Source: Kudoa neothunni (taxonomy: Eukaryota > Cnidaria). Taken from it: 64,000 nt of DNA. The position numbers and the translations under genes were made by a program. Location of the stretch: NCBI GenBank assembly GCA_964304625.1, contig OZ199840.1, positions 5,022,001 to 5,086,000 of the forward strand. The letters run 5' to 3'. The number at the start of each line of letters is the position of its first letter. Position 1 is the stretch's first letter. Shown here piece by piece: positions 24,923-37,415 of the stretch. The notes beneath the pieces were generated by a model. The model saw nothing but the letters and a program-made list of their open reading frames with translations. It was not told the origin of the DNA and did no database searches.

Positions 24923-25116
24923 TGATGTTGTTTTATTTTTAAAGTCAACAACATTTCAAATGATGTTAATAATTTTTTTTGATTTATTGTCGACCAGTGA
25001 ATTATATTTACACTTTATATCAATATATGTTGTTTTTTTAAATGTTGCTTACTATGTTTAAATATTGGAGTTTGCGCATTACCAATCTAATCCTTAATTT
25101 ATGGTGTGGTGAAAAA

Positions 25117-25434
25117 ATGAAACCGACTTCTCTCAACCCCCAAATGGTGTTTAAGTTGTATAGAAATTTTCTAAAACTCACTTCGTCAATTAAGTCGGAA
25201 CCATCCAGGTTAGAATATGACATGGGATAGGATTTCTTTCGTTGTAAAGTTTGCTGCATTCAAAATGATTCCTTTAGATACAGACAGATTGAAAAATTTA
25301 AAAGAATGGTCACCGATGTAGATCAAGCTCTAACCAAAAACGATATGGATGCTGCCAAAAAAAAGTACTCCGAAGCCAAAGACTATTACAATCGAATTGA
25401 GAGTGTTTGTAAAATCTCCAAAAATAGAGGATGA
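25117..25434 (+). CDS. Small LYR-motif-like helical protein
   Basis: Two exons (25117-25208 and 25278-25434) separated by a 69-base GT-AG intron join in frame to 82 codons. The protein begins MKPTSLNPQMVFKLYRNFLK; an upstream in-frame Met at 25051 (MFKYWSLRITNLILN) could add an N-terminal extension. The LYR tripeptide followed by NFLK and a short helical remainder (IEKFKRMVTDVDQALTKND, then MDAAKKKYSEAKDYYNRIES) resemble LYRM / complex-1-LYR proteins. Those act in mitochondria in Fe-S protein and respiratory complex assembly together with acyl carrier protein. The C-terminal half also resembles the helical C-terminal domain of the co-chaperone HSC20, but no J-domain HPD is seen. The coding reality is well supported by the splice and codon pattern. 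The family assignment is tentative. Confidence 0.5.
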
Positions 25435-26488
25435 ATTTTTGAGATTTTGTATAATAGGTTCATCTTTTTAATCATTATTTTTCTTCTCATATAATTTTTT
25501 AAATTGGAAAATGAAATAAAATCAAATCTATTTAAAATGTGAGACTGTTGAATATTGGTGGATGGCTACAATAAATTCTAAGGATACAATCCTAGTATAA
25601 TAGTTTATAATTTATAAAGCTTGAATATATTTGATTATAACAAAAACTACCGAAAAATCACTAATTAAAACTATTCGTACATTTTTTATATTTAAAAAAA
25701 TTGTAAATGGAACATTTAAAGCGTACTTGTCAAGTTCAATATATTAAAGTCATGATATGGAAGGATTATCTAATTATTATATACAGAGAGACAACATAGT
25801 GAAATTAATGATTGATTATAACATATCAACATCAAATTAATATCATTCTGAAGTAAACCGATTTTAATTCAAATATTGAAATTTGGTAATCCGTATAACC
25901 AATTTAAACATATAAAACTACGGTTTTATAGGTACTTCATATGGTTTTAATGAGATAATTTAAACAAAATCGCAAAATACGAAAGGTTTCATAAATGTAC
26001 GTTTTTATTGAAAATATTCTGATGCACTTGATTTATATCTTTAATACAGACATTAGATCTTAATTTTTGTAATCATAAATATTAGATAAAAGCACTTTTA
26101 ATTAATCTTGATTAAAAAAATTGTTTTCTGATTAATACAAATGTAATTAGGCAAATTAAAATTAAGTATTATTTGTGAGTTATATCTTAATTAATATAAA
26201 TCTATAGCATACATAATTTTGATGATAAATTTATTTAACCTATACAAAGAAATAAAACTGAAAGAAAATAAAATTTTGCATCCATCGAATCATCGAATAA
26301 CTTTTCTCCGAACTCAAACGTTGGACAAGTTTATAATCATTCTTCTTAGCTTATGCAGACCAACGGTTGAAATAGAAATATCTCGATTAGGAATTTTATT
26401 TACATTTTCATTCTCGTGTTGATCTTTTTTAATTAATTTGTCTATGGAAAAAAAGTTATATATCATACTCTGTTCGGATGAATAAAAA
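25435..26488. other. AT-rich spacer
   Basis: No supported feature between the LYR-like gene and the first member of the cysteine-rich array. Confidence 0.5.
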
Positions 26489-27264
26489 TTAATTATATTT
26501 ACGTGACGCTTTGTTGGGAACAAGTGCTACTTGTAATTCTGTGCACATGTTTACGTATAAACATTGATTCTCGGATTGATATAAACATCCTTGATTATTC
26601 TAATTCTAATATAAATATCTATCAACGTTTTAATCGTATAATTTTTGTTTTCAACAATCGAAAATATCTTTTATGTATAAAATACTTTTTCTTGTTTTTC
26701 TATGCAATCCAAATAAAACACTATCTACACGTAGTGAAGTGTTTTTATAGTGCATATAACATACTAAGCACGGAACACACGTTTCCTTTTCATAAAAATT
26801 CATAACTAAATCCATACACGTTTATTTTTATATTATTTCTCGGATTAAAGAAAATTTATTGTAATTACTATGATCATAAATACACCGGGCATACTTTGAA
26901 CAAAGGATATCTACGTTTGGATATTCGTTAATGAACTTTTGCATATTTTGCCAAGCACGATCAGTAATTTTTTCCTTGAGAAAAATTACAGGTACTAAAA
27001 TAGATCATTACTTTTTTGACTTCATTAAAAGATTCTATATCTTTAATTTCCACCAATGATAATCCTACTGAAAACATTGCTGGTAAAGACAAGTATACCT
27101 AGAATATGTATTGAAATTTTTCGATCAATAAAAACTTGTGAATGGGCATAGAAATAGATGGAAAAATAGTAAAAAATTGCTAAAAATAAATATATTTATT
27201 ACAAAAGTTTAACTCGATAATTAATACGAAGTATGCTCCAAAAATAATTAACAACGAGACCCAT
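26489..27264 (-). CDS. Secreted 8-cysteine array protein, member 1
   Basis: I do not recognise the family. Seven short exons join in frame to about 154 residues. ATG lies at 27264 (MGLVVNYFWSILPIFYYFSI, a signal peptide interrupted by an intron) and TAA at 26489. The mature part has an amphipathic segment (SVGLSLVEIKDIESFNEVKK), then AWQNMQKFINEYPNVDILC, then the cysteine section ETCVPC, IVFYLDC and CLYQSENQCLYVNMC. Cysteine spacing is C-x5-C-x13-C-x2-C-x7-C-x10-C-x7-C-x5-C, the family pattern. Core exon sizes are 29, 35 (plus one base), 14 and 13 codons. Introns are mostly 37-60 bases; the last is longer. A signal peptide, eight cysteines and no membrane anchor suggest a small disulfide-bonded secreted protein. 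The function is unknown. Confidence 0.75.
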
Positions 27265-27954
27265 GTTTTTACAGACAGTCTCGCAGCACACTATTTTACA
27301 ATAGTTTCCCTGATAGTAAATATAATAAGCCTGTGTTCTTGCCTATTACGCATATATCCTTCTATCGAACAAAGTGATAAAATGTTTAATTTAATCAATA
27401 AAAAATAATTACTTTGATTTCAAATTATATTAAAAGATATTATAATCTAATTGATAGTTTCTTTTGAAAAGTTATAATAAAGAATTAATTATATATGGAT
27501 TAATTTTTGTAATAAATATCAAAAAAATAACTTTGAAATATTTAATATTGAATAAATAAAATACCTAAATACATAATTAATTAATGACATATATTCCAAT
27601 ATCAAAAAACCAAAAAAATCTATTTATCACTACTCTAAGAAGAAGTTTGTAATTTCTCATTTTTAATAGTTAATGTTCTAATGTCCATTAAAATTATTTT
27701 TTCAACAGTTAGAATGTTAACTTCTTAAATTATCAGGTTTATTTTACGATTCTGCGGTTTAGCATTAATATTCGAAAAGTCGATAATATTAACTAGTAAA
27801 CATAATAACATACCGAATCCGAATAAATATTATTTCATTAAAATTTTTAATTACTAAAATTAACAACATATTTACAAATGTGGAATTAAATAGCTTTCAT
27901 TTATCATTAGGTTGTTGATGTCAAATGATGCCCTCATCCAAACAGCGGAGGGGA
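27265..27954. other. AT-rich spacer
   Basis: No supported feature; the promoter of array member 1 presumably lies at its low-coordinate end. Confidence 0.5.
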
Positions 27955-28515
27955 ATTTTTTTGTTTACAAGGTCAAAACCCTGGCGCAACTATTTTAGTT
28001 TTTGAAGTTCGGGCCGGTTAGACCTTCATCATTTACGCTTTAGGCATTGCAGCGTCATATTAAGGCGACTTACGTTTATGCGGTAGTGTGGGGTTTTAAC
28101 CCACTAAATATACTAAATAAATATACTAAATATACTAAATAAATATACTAAATATACTAAATAAATATACTAAATATACTAAATATCCTCGTTTCGGAGC
28201 AACCACTCGACCATACCTTGGGCTAACCCAGAATTGGTCTGGGAAAGTCGTCTAAATGAATGTGGGCGTTGGCACTACGGATACCTCCTACTGGGTTTTA
28301 TTTCTTTCTTGAACCCTCACGTTTATGAGCGCCGGAGTTCAACCCATCCGCCAGACTCCCTTCCCAGCTGTAAGCAACACCGCGATAAATCGTAGATCCT
28401 TGCGATTACTACAGCTTTCCTATTTGATTTCTGATTGGGAGTACAGAAACGCCCGGAGTAGGATTCGAACTCGCAACATAACACTAATGTGCCATATTGT
28501 CGAGGCATTTTAGGA
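27955..28515 (-). mobile_element. SINE copy 2, with internal minisatellite
   Basis: Shares with the copy at 1200-1668 the block ttgtttacaaggt...aaaccctggcgcaac, the block around ggcattgcagcgtcat, and gtagtgtggggttttaaccca. The order and orientation are the same. On the minus strand a perfect B-box-like GAGTTCGAATCC lies near 28474-28463, marking a tRNA-derived head; the A-box side is poorly preserved. The body is longer and more diverged than copy 1 beyond about 28215. A 22-base minisatellite has expanded inside it at 28102-28185. Clear target-site duplications were not found. The tRNA-like part cannot fold as a full tRNA, so it is not a functional tRNA gene. Confidence 0.65.
28102..28185. 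repeat. 22-base minisatellite inside the SINE
   Basis: About three and a half copies of a unit made of actaaatat and actaaataaatat, absent from the SINE copy near position 1360. It therefore expanded after this insertion. Confidence 0.9.
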
Positions 28516-28817
28516 GGTAAAATGACCCACAGCTAATGATGACGTGACTTTTTTGTGGCGTGCCTGAGGACTAAGATAACATGAAGGAAACATATTTTAT
28601 TTGAATACTAGTATAAAACCAAGTAATATTAGGCTTCGCGAGTTAAATATATGAAACATCTTTAAAGGCATTAATTCGGTGAAACTGATAAGTAGAAAGA
28701 ACATTGTATCGAGCATACATCGCCGTTCCCTACATTAAAGATAATTTATATTTATTTTGAGAATTTTTGTAATTTATACAAGGTTCACATAAACAATTTG
28801 ATATTTCAATTATTTAA

Positions 28818-29737
28818 CCGTCTAAATAAAATGGATAAAATTCTACCCCAAGTGAATTTTTCCAACAATATTATAGAATATAATTGGAACATAACTCCTC
28901 TACAGTTTGTGAGTCCTTTATCGTTATGAAATCTTTCAGAAAAATGAACTGAAATTTTTATTTGTCATATATACAAAAAGATAATGTAAAAACACTTTCC
29001 AAATAAAAATGGGTTGAAAATCTACACCACAATTTTCTTTCATAAAATTATTTATAATGTTGATACAGGTGAGTTTAGAAAATCTACCGAAATTCTATCG
29101 AGTAAATAATGAATAATGAAACACTTGTCAGAACGCATGCGCAACACTAATTAAAGAAAGTCATTCTCTCCAGAATACAACGATACCTCCTCATTCTTTC
29201 ATTATTTTTATACTAATTATTCAAAATACGATTACTTCATTAGTTTGCTTATTTCTACATTGTAGAGAGCACTCCAAAATATATGTGAAAATTGTTAATC
29301 TATATTCTTAGTTTCGTATTGTAGAGAGTATTAAAATACATGATATAATTGTTCAACATTTTGACAAATTTTATGTTTTAGAAAGAGTTTAAAAACATAT
29401 ATGTTAACTTTTTTGTGAAATAAGCATTATTTTACATCATTTTGTGTTTTTCGGCGCTATTTTACACTGCGTTGTTCAAAATAAAATAAATTAATTGGCT
29501 GCTGTTATAAAACTTTAACAAAATGTTACAACTAACATAACGCAGAAATACAATCACACTCCAAAGAAACGTAACTACATCAATATTTGCGCATGCGTAC
29601 ATAGAATATTACTTTAATAATTGGTCATTTATTCAAAATTTACCCAATGAATTTTCATCATATTTTGTCAGTCCATGCTGAATTTTAATTAAGACAATTT
29701 TGGTTGGATGGTGAAAATTTTTCAACTATTTAGAAGG
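28818..29737 (-). mobile_element. TTAA-targeting non-autonomous element, copy B (whole)
   Basis: Flanked by TTAA at 28814-28817 and 29738-29741. Its ends are inverted repeats, CCGTCTAAATA and (from the other side) CCTTCTAAATA. The 920-base body is the inverted relative of copy A and keeps two palindromes around gcgcatgcg (29133-29143 and 29589-29599) and one gg-gtag-attt-tacccc block near the left end. There is no open frame. The TTAA target and CCYTCTAAAT-type ends match those of the piggyBac derivatives at 33670 and 48081, so it was most likely moved by a piggyBac-type enzyme. Confidence 0.8.
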
Positions 29738-30120
29738 TTAAGTAAATAAACGTGAAATTATATTTATATGGTAATTCTAAAGAGATATTTCAACATATTA
29801 TGTTTAATTAATTTTATTAAATTAAATATTTATATATAAATGAATTATCATATTTTTTCAAATTTGAGTTTGAATGATAATTTTTTAAAATAAATTATAG
29901 GCTCATTATACAATAATTGAAAAAAATAAGAAAACACATATTTGAGAGTATATTTATAGAGATTCTCTTTATTTGGATTTTTTGTAGATAATAACTATAC
30001 GTATGAGTCGAAATTCGCCTAGATTTGGAATAATTCGGTCTCGATTTTCTAATAGGTTTTCCATTTTGTTTTGATATTTGCCAATTATTTCGACTGAGTG
30101 AAAAATTTAAATTTAACCAT

Positions 30121-30916
30121 TTATTTTTGTTGGTCATATTTACTCCGAGTGGGATTAGGGTTGGCAGGCACTTGATTATTTGCGCACATATCCACATAAT
30201 AGCATTGATTTTCAGCTTGACACAGACAAGCAAGACTACTCTAAAATATGAGTATAATAAATATTCCTAATTACAAAAATATCTAAGGATTATCATATTT
30301 TAATTGGAATTTTTGGGGTAATTCTTGTGGTTTATTTTAAAATGTTCATACCATCTCTTCTTTTTCCATACAATGCGTATAAAATACAACCTATTAATTT
30401 ATAAACAATGAAATAATTAATAAATTAATTTACTATGCAAGGAGAACATTCTGCCTTTGGTTTAAAATATATAACTATAAAATAAATAAATTTTTTGAAG
30501 GTTTATTAACATGATATTTGGTACTTTTATTATTTTCACATTTAGCATAGACTAAACAAAGTACGTTTTTAACCGGATATCTGTTGATGAAACCCTCCAT
30601 ATCCAACCAACCATGGTAAGTTATATTCTCCTAAAAAATAAATTTGATCATTAAATATATTAGTTACTTTGTTGACTTCTTTAAACGGCTTTAAGTTTCG
30701 AATGTTTATTAATGAGAGTCCCAATGATGTTGTAGCAGACTCCGATAGAGAAACCTAAATATAATGACGGAATCGTCCATATTATTTAGATACTCGTTCT
30801 GTAGCTTCAAAATAAATGGAAAAGTAAAAATAAACTATTTAAAAATAGGTGTATTCATTTTTAAATATGTAATAATTCTTTTATATACTAGCAATGCTCA
30901 AGTAATAATAATTCAT
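30121..30916 (-). CDS. Secreted 8-cysteine array protein, member 2
   Basis: This is a family member with the same seven-exon layout, from ATG at 30916 (MNYYYLSIAIYFYFSIYFEA, split by an intron) to TAA at 30121, about 153 residues. Landmarks are TSLGLSLINIRNLKPFKEVN, WLDMEGFINRYPVKNVLC, YAKC, AECSPC, VVFYTHC and CLCQAENQCYYVDMC. It has all eight family cysteines plus one extra, in CLCQ of the last exon. The tail ANPNPTRSKYDQQK is short and basic. Its nearest relatives by eye are members 1, 5 and 7. No frame break is seen. Function and processing are unknown. Confidence 0.75.
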
Positions 30917-32574
30917 ATAATCAATTTCATTAATTGGTTTGAATTTCGTGGTGATCATAAATATTGCTGCCTTATTATTATTATTAACCAATTCTTTAAT
31001 CCTCCATTGAGAAGATAAAATTTAAAATTTTTGATAAATAATTAATTTAAAGAACAAATATTGTATTCATTTATCACATTATTATTACAAAGATAAGTAA
31101 ACATTTTCATACGACCATATTAGATTAGATACATATACATTTTAAAAACTTACTAATATTATAATAGAAAATAGAAATACAGTCGATTGTGTTTATTGCG
31201 CAGTCTTTGTAATAACTATGGTTTCAGAAGTATAATCGGAGGAGGTTTCTTTGTGCGTTTTAAATAATGTATGATAAACAAATTTAAATAAAAGATGATC
31301 AAATTATTTATATAATTTAATAGGAATAATATTTATTTAATATTTATTTCGAACCAATAAATGTGAAAGTTAACAGATATTGCACATCCACATGAACTTT
31401 GATTTTTATAATATAACTTTTAAAGGCACTGTATGCATTTAAATACTTATGGATATTTATCTTAATAAAAATCTTAACTTAATCAGAATTGTTAGTTATA
31501 TTGATTAATTAAAATTTTATTGACGTTTATTGAAAACTTGCGAAAAAACAACTCTAAATACTAATCATTTTGTTAGTAAAAAAAACTTGAACTGTATAAT
31601 ACGTATAATCAATAAAACAAATGAATAAAACAAGAAACTCGAGTGTGATTGATGGGTCTGAGATTTTGTATTAAGAAGATAGGCGGCTCGTGTAGGAGAA
31701 CTATGAAAATGACATATCACTGGTCACCTAGGTATACTTACGATGCCTTTTAATATTTGTTTATCTAAAAACTCAAATATGTAAACAATTTGTTCTTTAT
31801 TGATTGAATTTATTGAAATAACTTTTAAATATTCTAATAAAAAATATAATTTTGTTCAATTCGAAATATAAAACAACTTTTTGTTATCTACTATAGTAAG
31901 ATTTTTAGGATTATGATAGTTGACTCTTAATAATAGTAGAGAAAATAAATTTTCTCTCCACATTAATCCTTGAATTATTACAAGTCTAATCTCGTAGGAT
32001 TCATGATAGTAAAGAATTATACCCATGTTCTAGATTCTAGAAAGTGGAAGACAATTATTTATATACTTCTAAATAATATTTTCTATCCTAATAGCCACGC
32101 TTATAAAAATTTTTATACTTTATGTTAAAGGAAAAATTAATAAACTTTTAATAAATTATGTATATGCTTTGATTTGATTTAATTTAATTAGTATATGCAT
32201 CTCTTCTTTTATAGCACAGAGGAGATTAATTCTGTGTTATTTGAGTATATTTCATATTAAAAAGAATGTTAATAATTTACAAAGCATCATTGAACTAAGC
32301 TGGGCCTTTATTGCTATTGCGTTGACACAATAAAATGTAAGGAGTATTTTCCAACTGAATTATTTCTGTAAGTTTTTATAGGGTTCCTCATTTAGACTAT
32401 TAAATCTCAGCACTTTTGCATTTAATCTTGGCATGTTGCTATATAAATTTGGCGTATTCGTGTTTAGATAATAAAAATTAAGTTAGTGTGTAGAAATCAT
32501 AAACTCGAGAAATAAAACAAAAATATATTAAATTTAATCGACTAAATTTAATGAAATTATTATTCTAGATTAAC
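30917..32574. other. AT-rich spacer
   Basis: No gene or repeat supported on either strand. Confidence 0.5.
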
Positions 32575-33215
32575 TTCACCTCTAAAAGAGCTGGTGATAT
32601 AACCCAACACTTTCCAATAGAAACCATCACAGTTTTGGAATGTGATTTATTGAAACCACTCTATCGTTTTACTCTATATGATACCTTTTTTGTTGATTGC
32701 AGCCACAACAGATGTTTCTGCTTCTTGTTACAGAAACAAAACAGTTTTTTGGAATTCCTCTCATAGATCAACCTCTTTTAGGTCTTGTGACTACTGAAAA
32801 ACCGATTTCCTCAGAAAATTCAGTACATTCATGTGGCACATTCGTTTCGAATTCTCAGAACATCTCAGAATATTCAGTCCTCTTTTGAATCGTGGTCTGA
32901 CAATTTCTTCTCTCAGGACTTTCCCAACAGATTTTATAATATTGCGAAACTTTTCGCTAATTCTATCAACAGTACTAGAGGACACGGTTGTTCCAAACTC
33001 ATCGCTAAATTTTTTCTTGAGTTCTTTCAATGTAATTTGAGAGTCATCGTCCATCCACCTAGTAATTTTTTCTACTAATCAGGAGAGACGAATGAGGTCT
33101 TTTCCGCCTCAAGATTTTACATTTAATGTTGCTGTTTTGCGATACTCGGAAAATATGGACCAAACGGTAGATCTTGGTAAATGTATTTTAGAAGAAATGT
33201 AAGTTTCAATTCTTC
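32575..33215 (-). mobile_element. Tc1/IS630-like transposase remnant
   Basis: Reading the minus strand from about 33205, the pieces are ISSKIHLPRSTVWSIFSEY, then VEKITRWMDDDSQITLKELK, FGTTVSSSTVDRI and, lower down, IGFSVVTRPKRG, SMRGIPKNCFVSV and TRSRNISVVAAINKKGII. This is the order of IS630/Tc1-type transposases: paired helix-turn-helix, then the start of the DDE domain with the G-R-N-x-S-V-x-A-x-x-x-x-G-I block. Several stops and frame changes break it, and the rest of the catalytic domain and the terminal repeats are not seen. It is a dead 5' fragment of one element. Confidence 0.6.
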
Positions 33216-33669
33216 CACTTAAAAAGAAATTATATATTTGTTCCCTGAAAAAGAAAGAGATTGTTTTCGCAGCTTTATTTTTCCTTATTGTGTTGATATA
33301 TTAGAAATTTCTCTATTATCAGCTACGAAGCTCTCAGGTTCAACGATATGATCTCTTTTATTAGGGTACATCTATTAAGTTCAATCTCTTAATAGTATAA
33401 AAATATTGAAACAGAGAAAAATTATTTGTAGCTAACGCGAGATATGAAAGAAGTATGAATACTATTGTTGAAGTGCCGAGATAAATTGAAAATCCCAATA
33501 AAGCGATTTGGAGAAAATATTCGAAATGGAGCGCCTGGAGGTTCGATTTTATCTCTAGTTCATTTAAAAGAGCATTACACGCGAAACAGTTAATATAAAA
33601 ATTTATAAAAATCAAATTTACTTTTTTTATAATAAAAATGAGTCTTCACTTCAAAAAGGTAATATTTAA
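33216..33669. other. Spacer with an unexplained open frame
   Basis: A minus-strand open stretch at 33361-33615 encodes a hydrophobic peptide with no recognisable motif or splice partners. I treat it as chance. Confidence 0.4.
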
Positions 33670-34655
33670 CCCTCTAATATATTAAAAATCGGCAATGATA
33701 ATTTTTGATTATAGCTTAATGTTTGAGTAGATTTCATATTTATATCGTGTAATAAATATTTTAATTATTATTTGCGCTACAAAATAGAATGTTTAATGAG
33801 AATAGAATAAGATTCGCAACCACTCAGAATGAATTTTGCGAACGTTTCGTACATCTGAAACAAGCAATAACGAGTTTCTTATCAATTTTCCGTAAAAACA
33901 TTCAAACCTTGAAAATATTATTCATTTATTTGATGTTCTGAGTTATAGAAGAATAGATACTGTCGAACTCTTATGATTTTGGGATTCAAGGATGTTTTTT
34001 CCATTAATGGAAGGATACAGGAACTTTTCCATATTTAAAAAAACTTTCTCATAACAATATAATCTCATAAGTTTTTTTTTGTAAATGGAACACGCATTTA
34101 AAAATAATAAATCCATTAAATGGATAAACACCACCATAGGCCGTCATTACTGTTTATGGATTGACCCGAATTCTCAAAATTTTCAATCTCGTCAGATTCT
34201 TACGACAAATCAATTTTAAAGTATTCATAATCACTCTAAAAGAATTTTATTCATCATTATAATTATAATCGGTGAAATCCAAATCAAATATCGCAATGTT
34301 AAAAACAACGAAGGAAGTCACGTGACAACTAGCATAAGTAATAATCATATAACTTCAAATTTAGCCGTCAGATAAACCTAAAAGTTGAATTTTGCAATAA
34401 TTATTATTTTATCTATCAAGTGGTGTAAAAAAATCTGGGGTAATGTATTACCCCAAAAATTCATTGGAGTGTAAACTTGTTATAATTTTTCTGATTTTAT
34501 ATTTTTAGTCATAATATTTCAAAATCATGTATTACTAATTATTTTAGATTATTAAAAAATACTCGTATCTTTTGGAATGAAAGCAAATCACGTATACAAC
34601 CACTAACTTCTCGTTGTGATAAAAATTAACCCCAAATTCATCAGACATCAGAGGG
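33670..34655 (-). mobile_element. piggyBac deletion derivative (PB3)
   Basis: Flanked by TTAA at 33666-33669 and 34656-34659. The ends read CCCTCTAATATATT on the left and CCCTCTGATGTCTG from the right. On the minus strand at about 34125-33985 it keeps RPMVVFIHLMDLLFLNACSI followed by YKK, which matches the (RW)P...F.HLLDLALVNAWILYK block of piggyBac transposases. Near the right end it has the palindromic ggggtaatgtattacccc seen in related elements. At about 1 kb it is too short for a full transposase gene, so it is a shortened, non-autonomous copy. Confidence 0.75.
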
Positions 34656-34659
34656 TTAA

Positions 34660-36639
34660 AAGAACTCTCAAAATATTTGAAAAAATGCCTTATGTATAAC
34701 CAATGAAAAAATACAATATAAAAATATGTTGTATCAAACTGAAATTATTTTATATTTACGTTTAATGAAGATTCTTCCAATTTTGATTTTTACAGCGATC
34801 CTTTTCTATTTAATACGAAGGTAGTTTATTATAACATTTTCATTGTTAGAATAATAACATACAGTAGGTTATCGAATTTCTATAATCTCTTTTAGATAAG
34901 AGAAAAGTTATTGGAAATGCATTACTTACCGATTTATGTAAATTTATCAATGCGATCGTAAAGCGTTAAAAATTAGTTGTATTGAAGTAGTTTTATATTA
35001 AGGTTCACGATTATATATTAATTATATATAAGGAGGTTTTTATATTTCTTTGATTAAAGTTTTTAATAATAATATTTATCATTTTTTTAGTTTTAACACA
35101 ATCTTTTTGACTCTATATTACTCATAAATGTTTTGAATAAGTAAGAAATTTAACTATCCTAAAAAATTCTTTTTAGAATTCTGGTTTTTTCATTCCTATT
35201 TTAAAACGTTCCAATACTTATTTAATATCGATCAGAAGATGGAGATTATAACAATCCTATGAAATAAATTCATTAGAATTTTTTATCATCTCTGTTAGGA
35301 TTGTTTGTGAACTTATTATTTCTAGCGTTAATGATAAATGCCATATTTATACATCTGATCAATGAAAACTAACTTTTCCAAAGCAACTAATTAGCTTTTC
35401 TTTTGGTACATTCAACCATGATTTTTATATTGTTAGTATAGTTTGACTAAACTAATGATTATTAGTTTATTTCGTTATCAATTTCAATAATATGGCCTTT
35501 AACTAGAATGATTTGTAGCTAAACTCCAATAAATAAATTATCGGTTGATAAAGAAGTTTACTTACTTTTTATATAATTTAATGATGATTTAAGATTAAAT
35601 TTAGTGATTGTAAACTATATTATTATCGAGGAAAAATATATTTATTGGAAATTTTATTAATATTTTTTTAAGTATTTGGCATATTTTAAGTCTTCCATTT
35701 ATCACACCTGGTTTGTGATATTCCTAAAGTTGAAATGGCAAATTTTATTTATTTTTATAACACTATTAATTGTTTTGATAACTTATCAAAGAGCAATCTA
35801 GTCACCTCAAGAGTGACATACGCAATAGGCCCATAATTCCTCATAGGACCCTATCTCGATGCGGAACAATATTAACAATGAAATAAATTAACTTGTTTTG
35901 TTGATTGAATAATATAGTTTCATATTAATTATAATAGATAATAATATAAGGTCTTGTAACGATATTATAAATGTTCGATTGACATTTCTGGCAACAGTTG
36001 AGAATGCATTAAATGATCCTCAATAAATGTTGAAAATTCCTTAAGAAATGAAATTTACTTGAAAAACATATTATGGTCTTAAGTGATTTCATGGTTACAA
36101 GTTGCACATTATCTTATTTTTCAAACATATTGAATCGTCTATAATAAATCAGTTTGCTCAACCCTTAATGCCTTTAGTGAATCATAAACCATTGCATCAA
36201 AATTATTATTTTATCACCCTTATAGATTTTTTTGCTATTTATTGAGACCGTACTTGCATTCAATGAGGATATTAGTGAGTTCATTTTTCTTCTGTTGAAA
36301 AAGCAGAAATAGATACGAGATTAAGTCATGAAACAAAAAAAATTTTAACAGCTGTCATCAACAAACAATTGAGTAATCGAAATAACAAACTATTCTTTAT
36401 TTTCATATAATTTATTAATTCTATTATGGACGAAAGTATTTAAAATCAATCTTTTAAAAAATAAGGTTATATCGGAAAGTTACGAAAACTCAATATTCGC
36501 TATTTACATAAAAACAATTTTACTTATACTAAATTGGGTCTTGGAATTTTTTAAATTAAATTTAATAAAATAAACATCATAATTATAGAATTGGTTTGGC
36601 TCCAGAAATTATGCATATGATGAAAAAAATATAACTAAT
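34660..36639. other. AT-rich spacer
   Basis: Very A+T-rich; no supported gene, RNA or repeat. Confidence 0.5.
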
Positions 36640-37415
36640 GAAAATCAATATCCTATTGTAGATAGGAAAAAAAATTATATAGAGATAAAATTATGTTTGC
36701 TTTATTTGGTCTAGCTGGAACTTGTGTATCCTCACACATACTCACATATAAACACTGATTCTCAGCTTGGCCTTAAACATCCATTAGCTTCCTAAATAAA
36801 ATGGCATATATGTGTTTTGAAAAGTATTTGTTTTATATAATTTTCATAATTATATACGAAATTTTATGTATATTAACAACTTTATTAGGTATCAAAAATA
36901 CTTGTTCTTCATGATCCATACAATTGCAAGTAAAAGGACAATCTATAACAATTAAAAATAGTTAATGAGACAACTATTATTTCACCATGCAAGGGACACA
37001 GGATTCTTTGTTGTAAAAAATTATTCAACTAAAAGATTTATTCAGTTGATATATCGATAAAGCATATTTAAAGAAATATATTTATGAGGTTATGAGTACT
37101 TTCACCATTAACGCAATGTGCATATTGTACGCAAAGTATATCGACGATGGGATACTTATTGATGAAAATATTCATATTTTTCCAAGCTTGAAATGTAATA
37201 CGTTTCTAGGGGGAATCAATGATGTAGATAATTGTCATGTTACTTGTCGACTTCTTTAAAACTTTTCAAAGCTGCAATATCTATTAATGAAAGTGCTATG
37301 AAAGCTTGGCTGTAATACACAACTCTACCTAAATCTTTTATTATAGAAATTATATCAACTGAAAACTTGTAATGAATTCTTAATATATAGAAATGAAATC
37401 AAAATGACAACTAAA
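36640..37415 (-). pseudogene. Secreted 8-cysteine array, member 3, decayed
   Basis: The exon order of the family is preserved: a core-exon-1-like YYSQAFIALSLIDIAALKSF with KEVD, then AWKNMNIFINKYPIVDILC, a CVPC exon, an FY..C-like exon, and a last exon ending QAENQCLYVSMCEDTQVPA. About four breaks in frame are apparent across the copy, so it is most likely a pseudogene. The cysteine motifs themselves are still easy to read, which suggests loss was not ancient. The signal-peptide end was not resolved. It sits about midway between members 2 and 4. Confidence 0.6.

Noticed and set aside
28440-28500. Possible functional tRNA gene (perfect B box on the minus strand)
   Set aside because: No acceptor stem or clear A box pairs with it, and the sequence continues into a repeat body, so it is a SINE head.
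28323-28513. Overlapping open frames on both strands
   Set aside because: They fall inside the SINE copy. Their openness comes from locally higher G+C and there is no splice or motif support.
33361-33615. Minus-strand hydrophobic open frame, considered as a membrane protein
   Set aside because: No start context, splice partners, motif or paralog; composition is like the surrounding AT-rich spacer.
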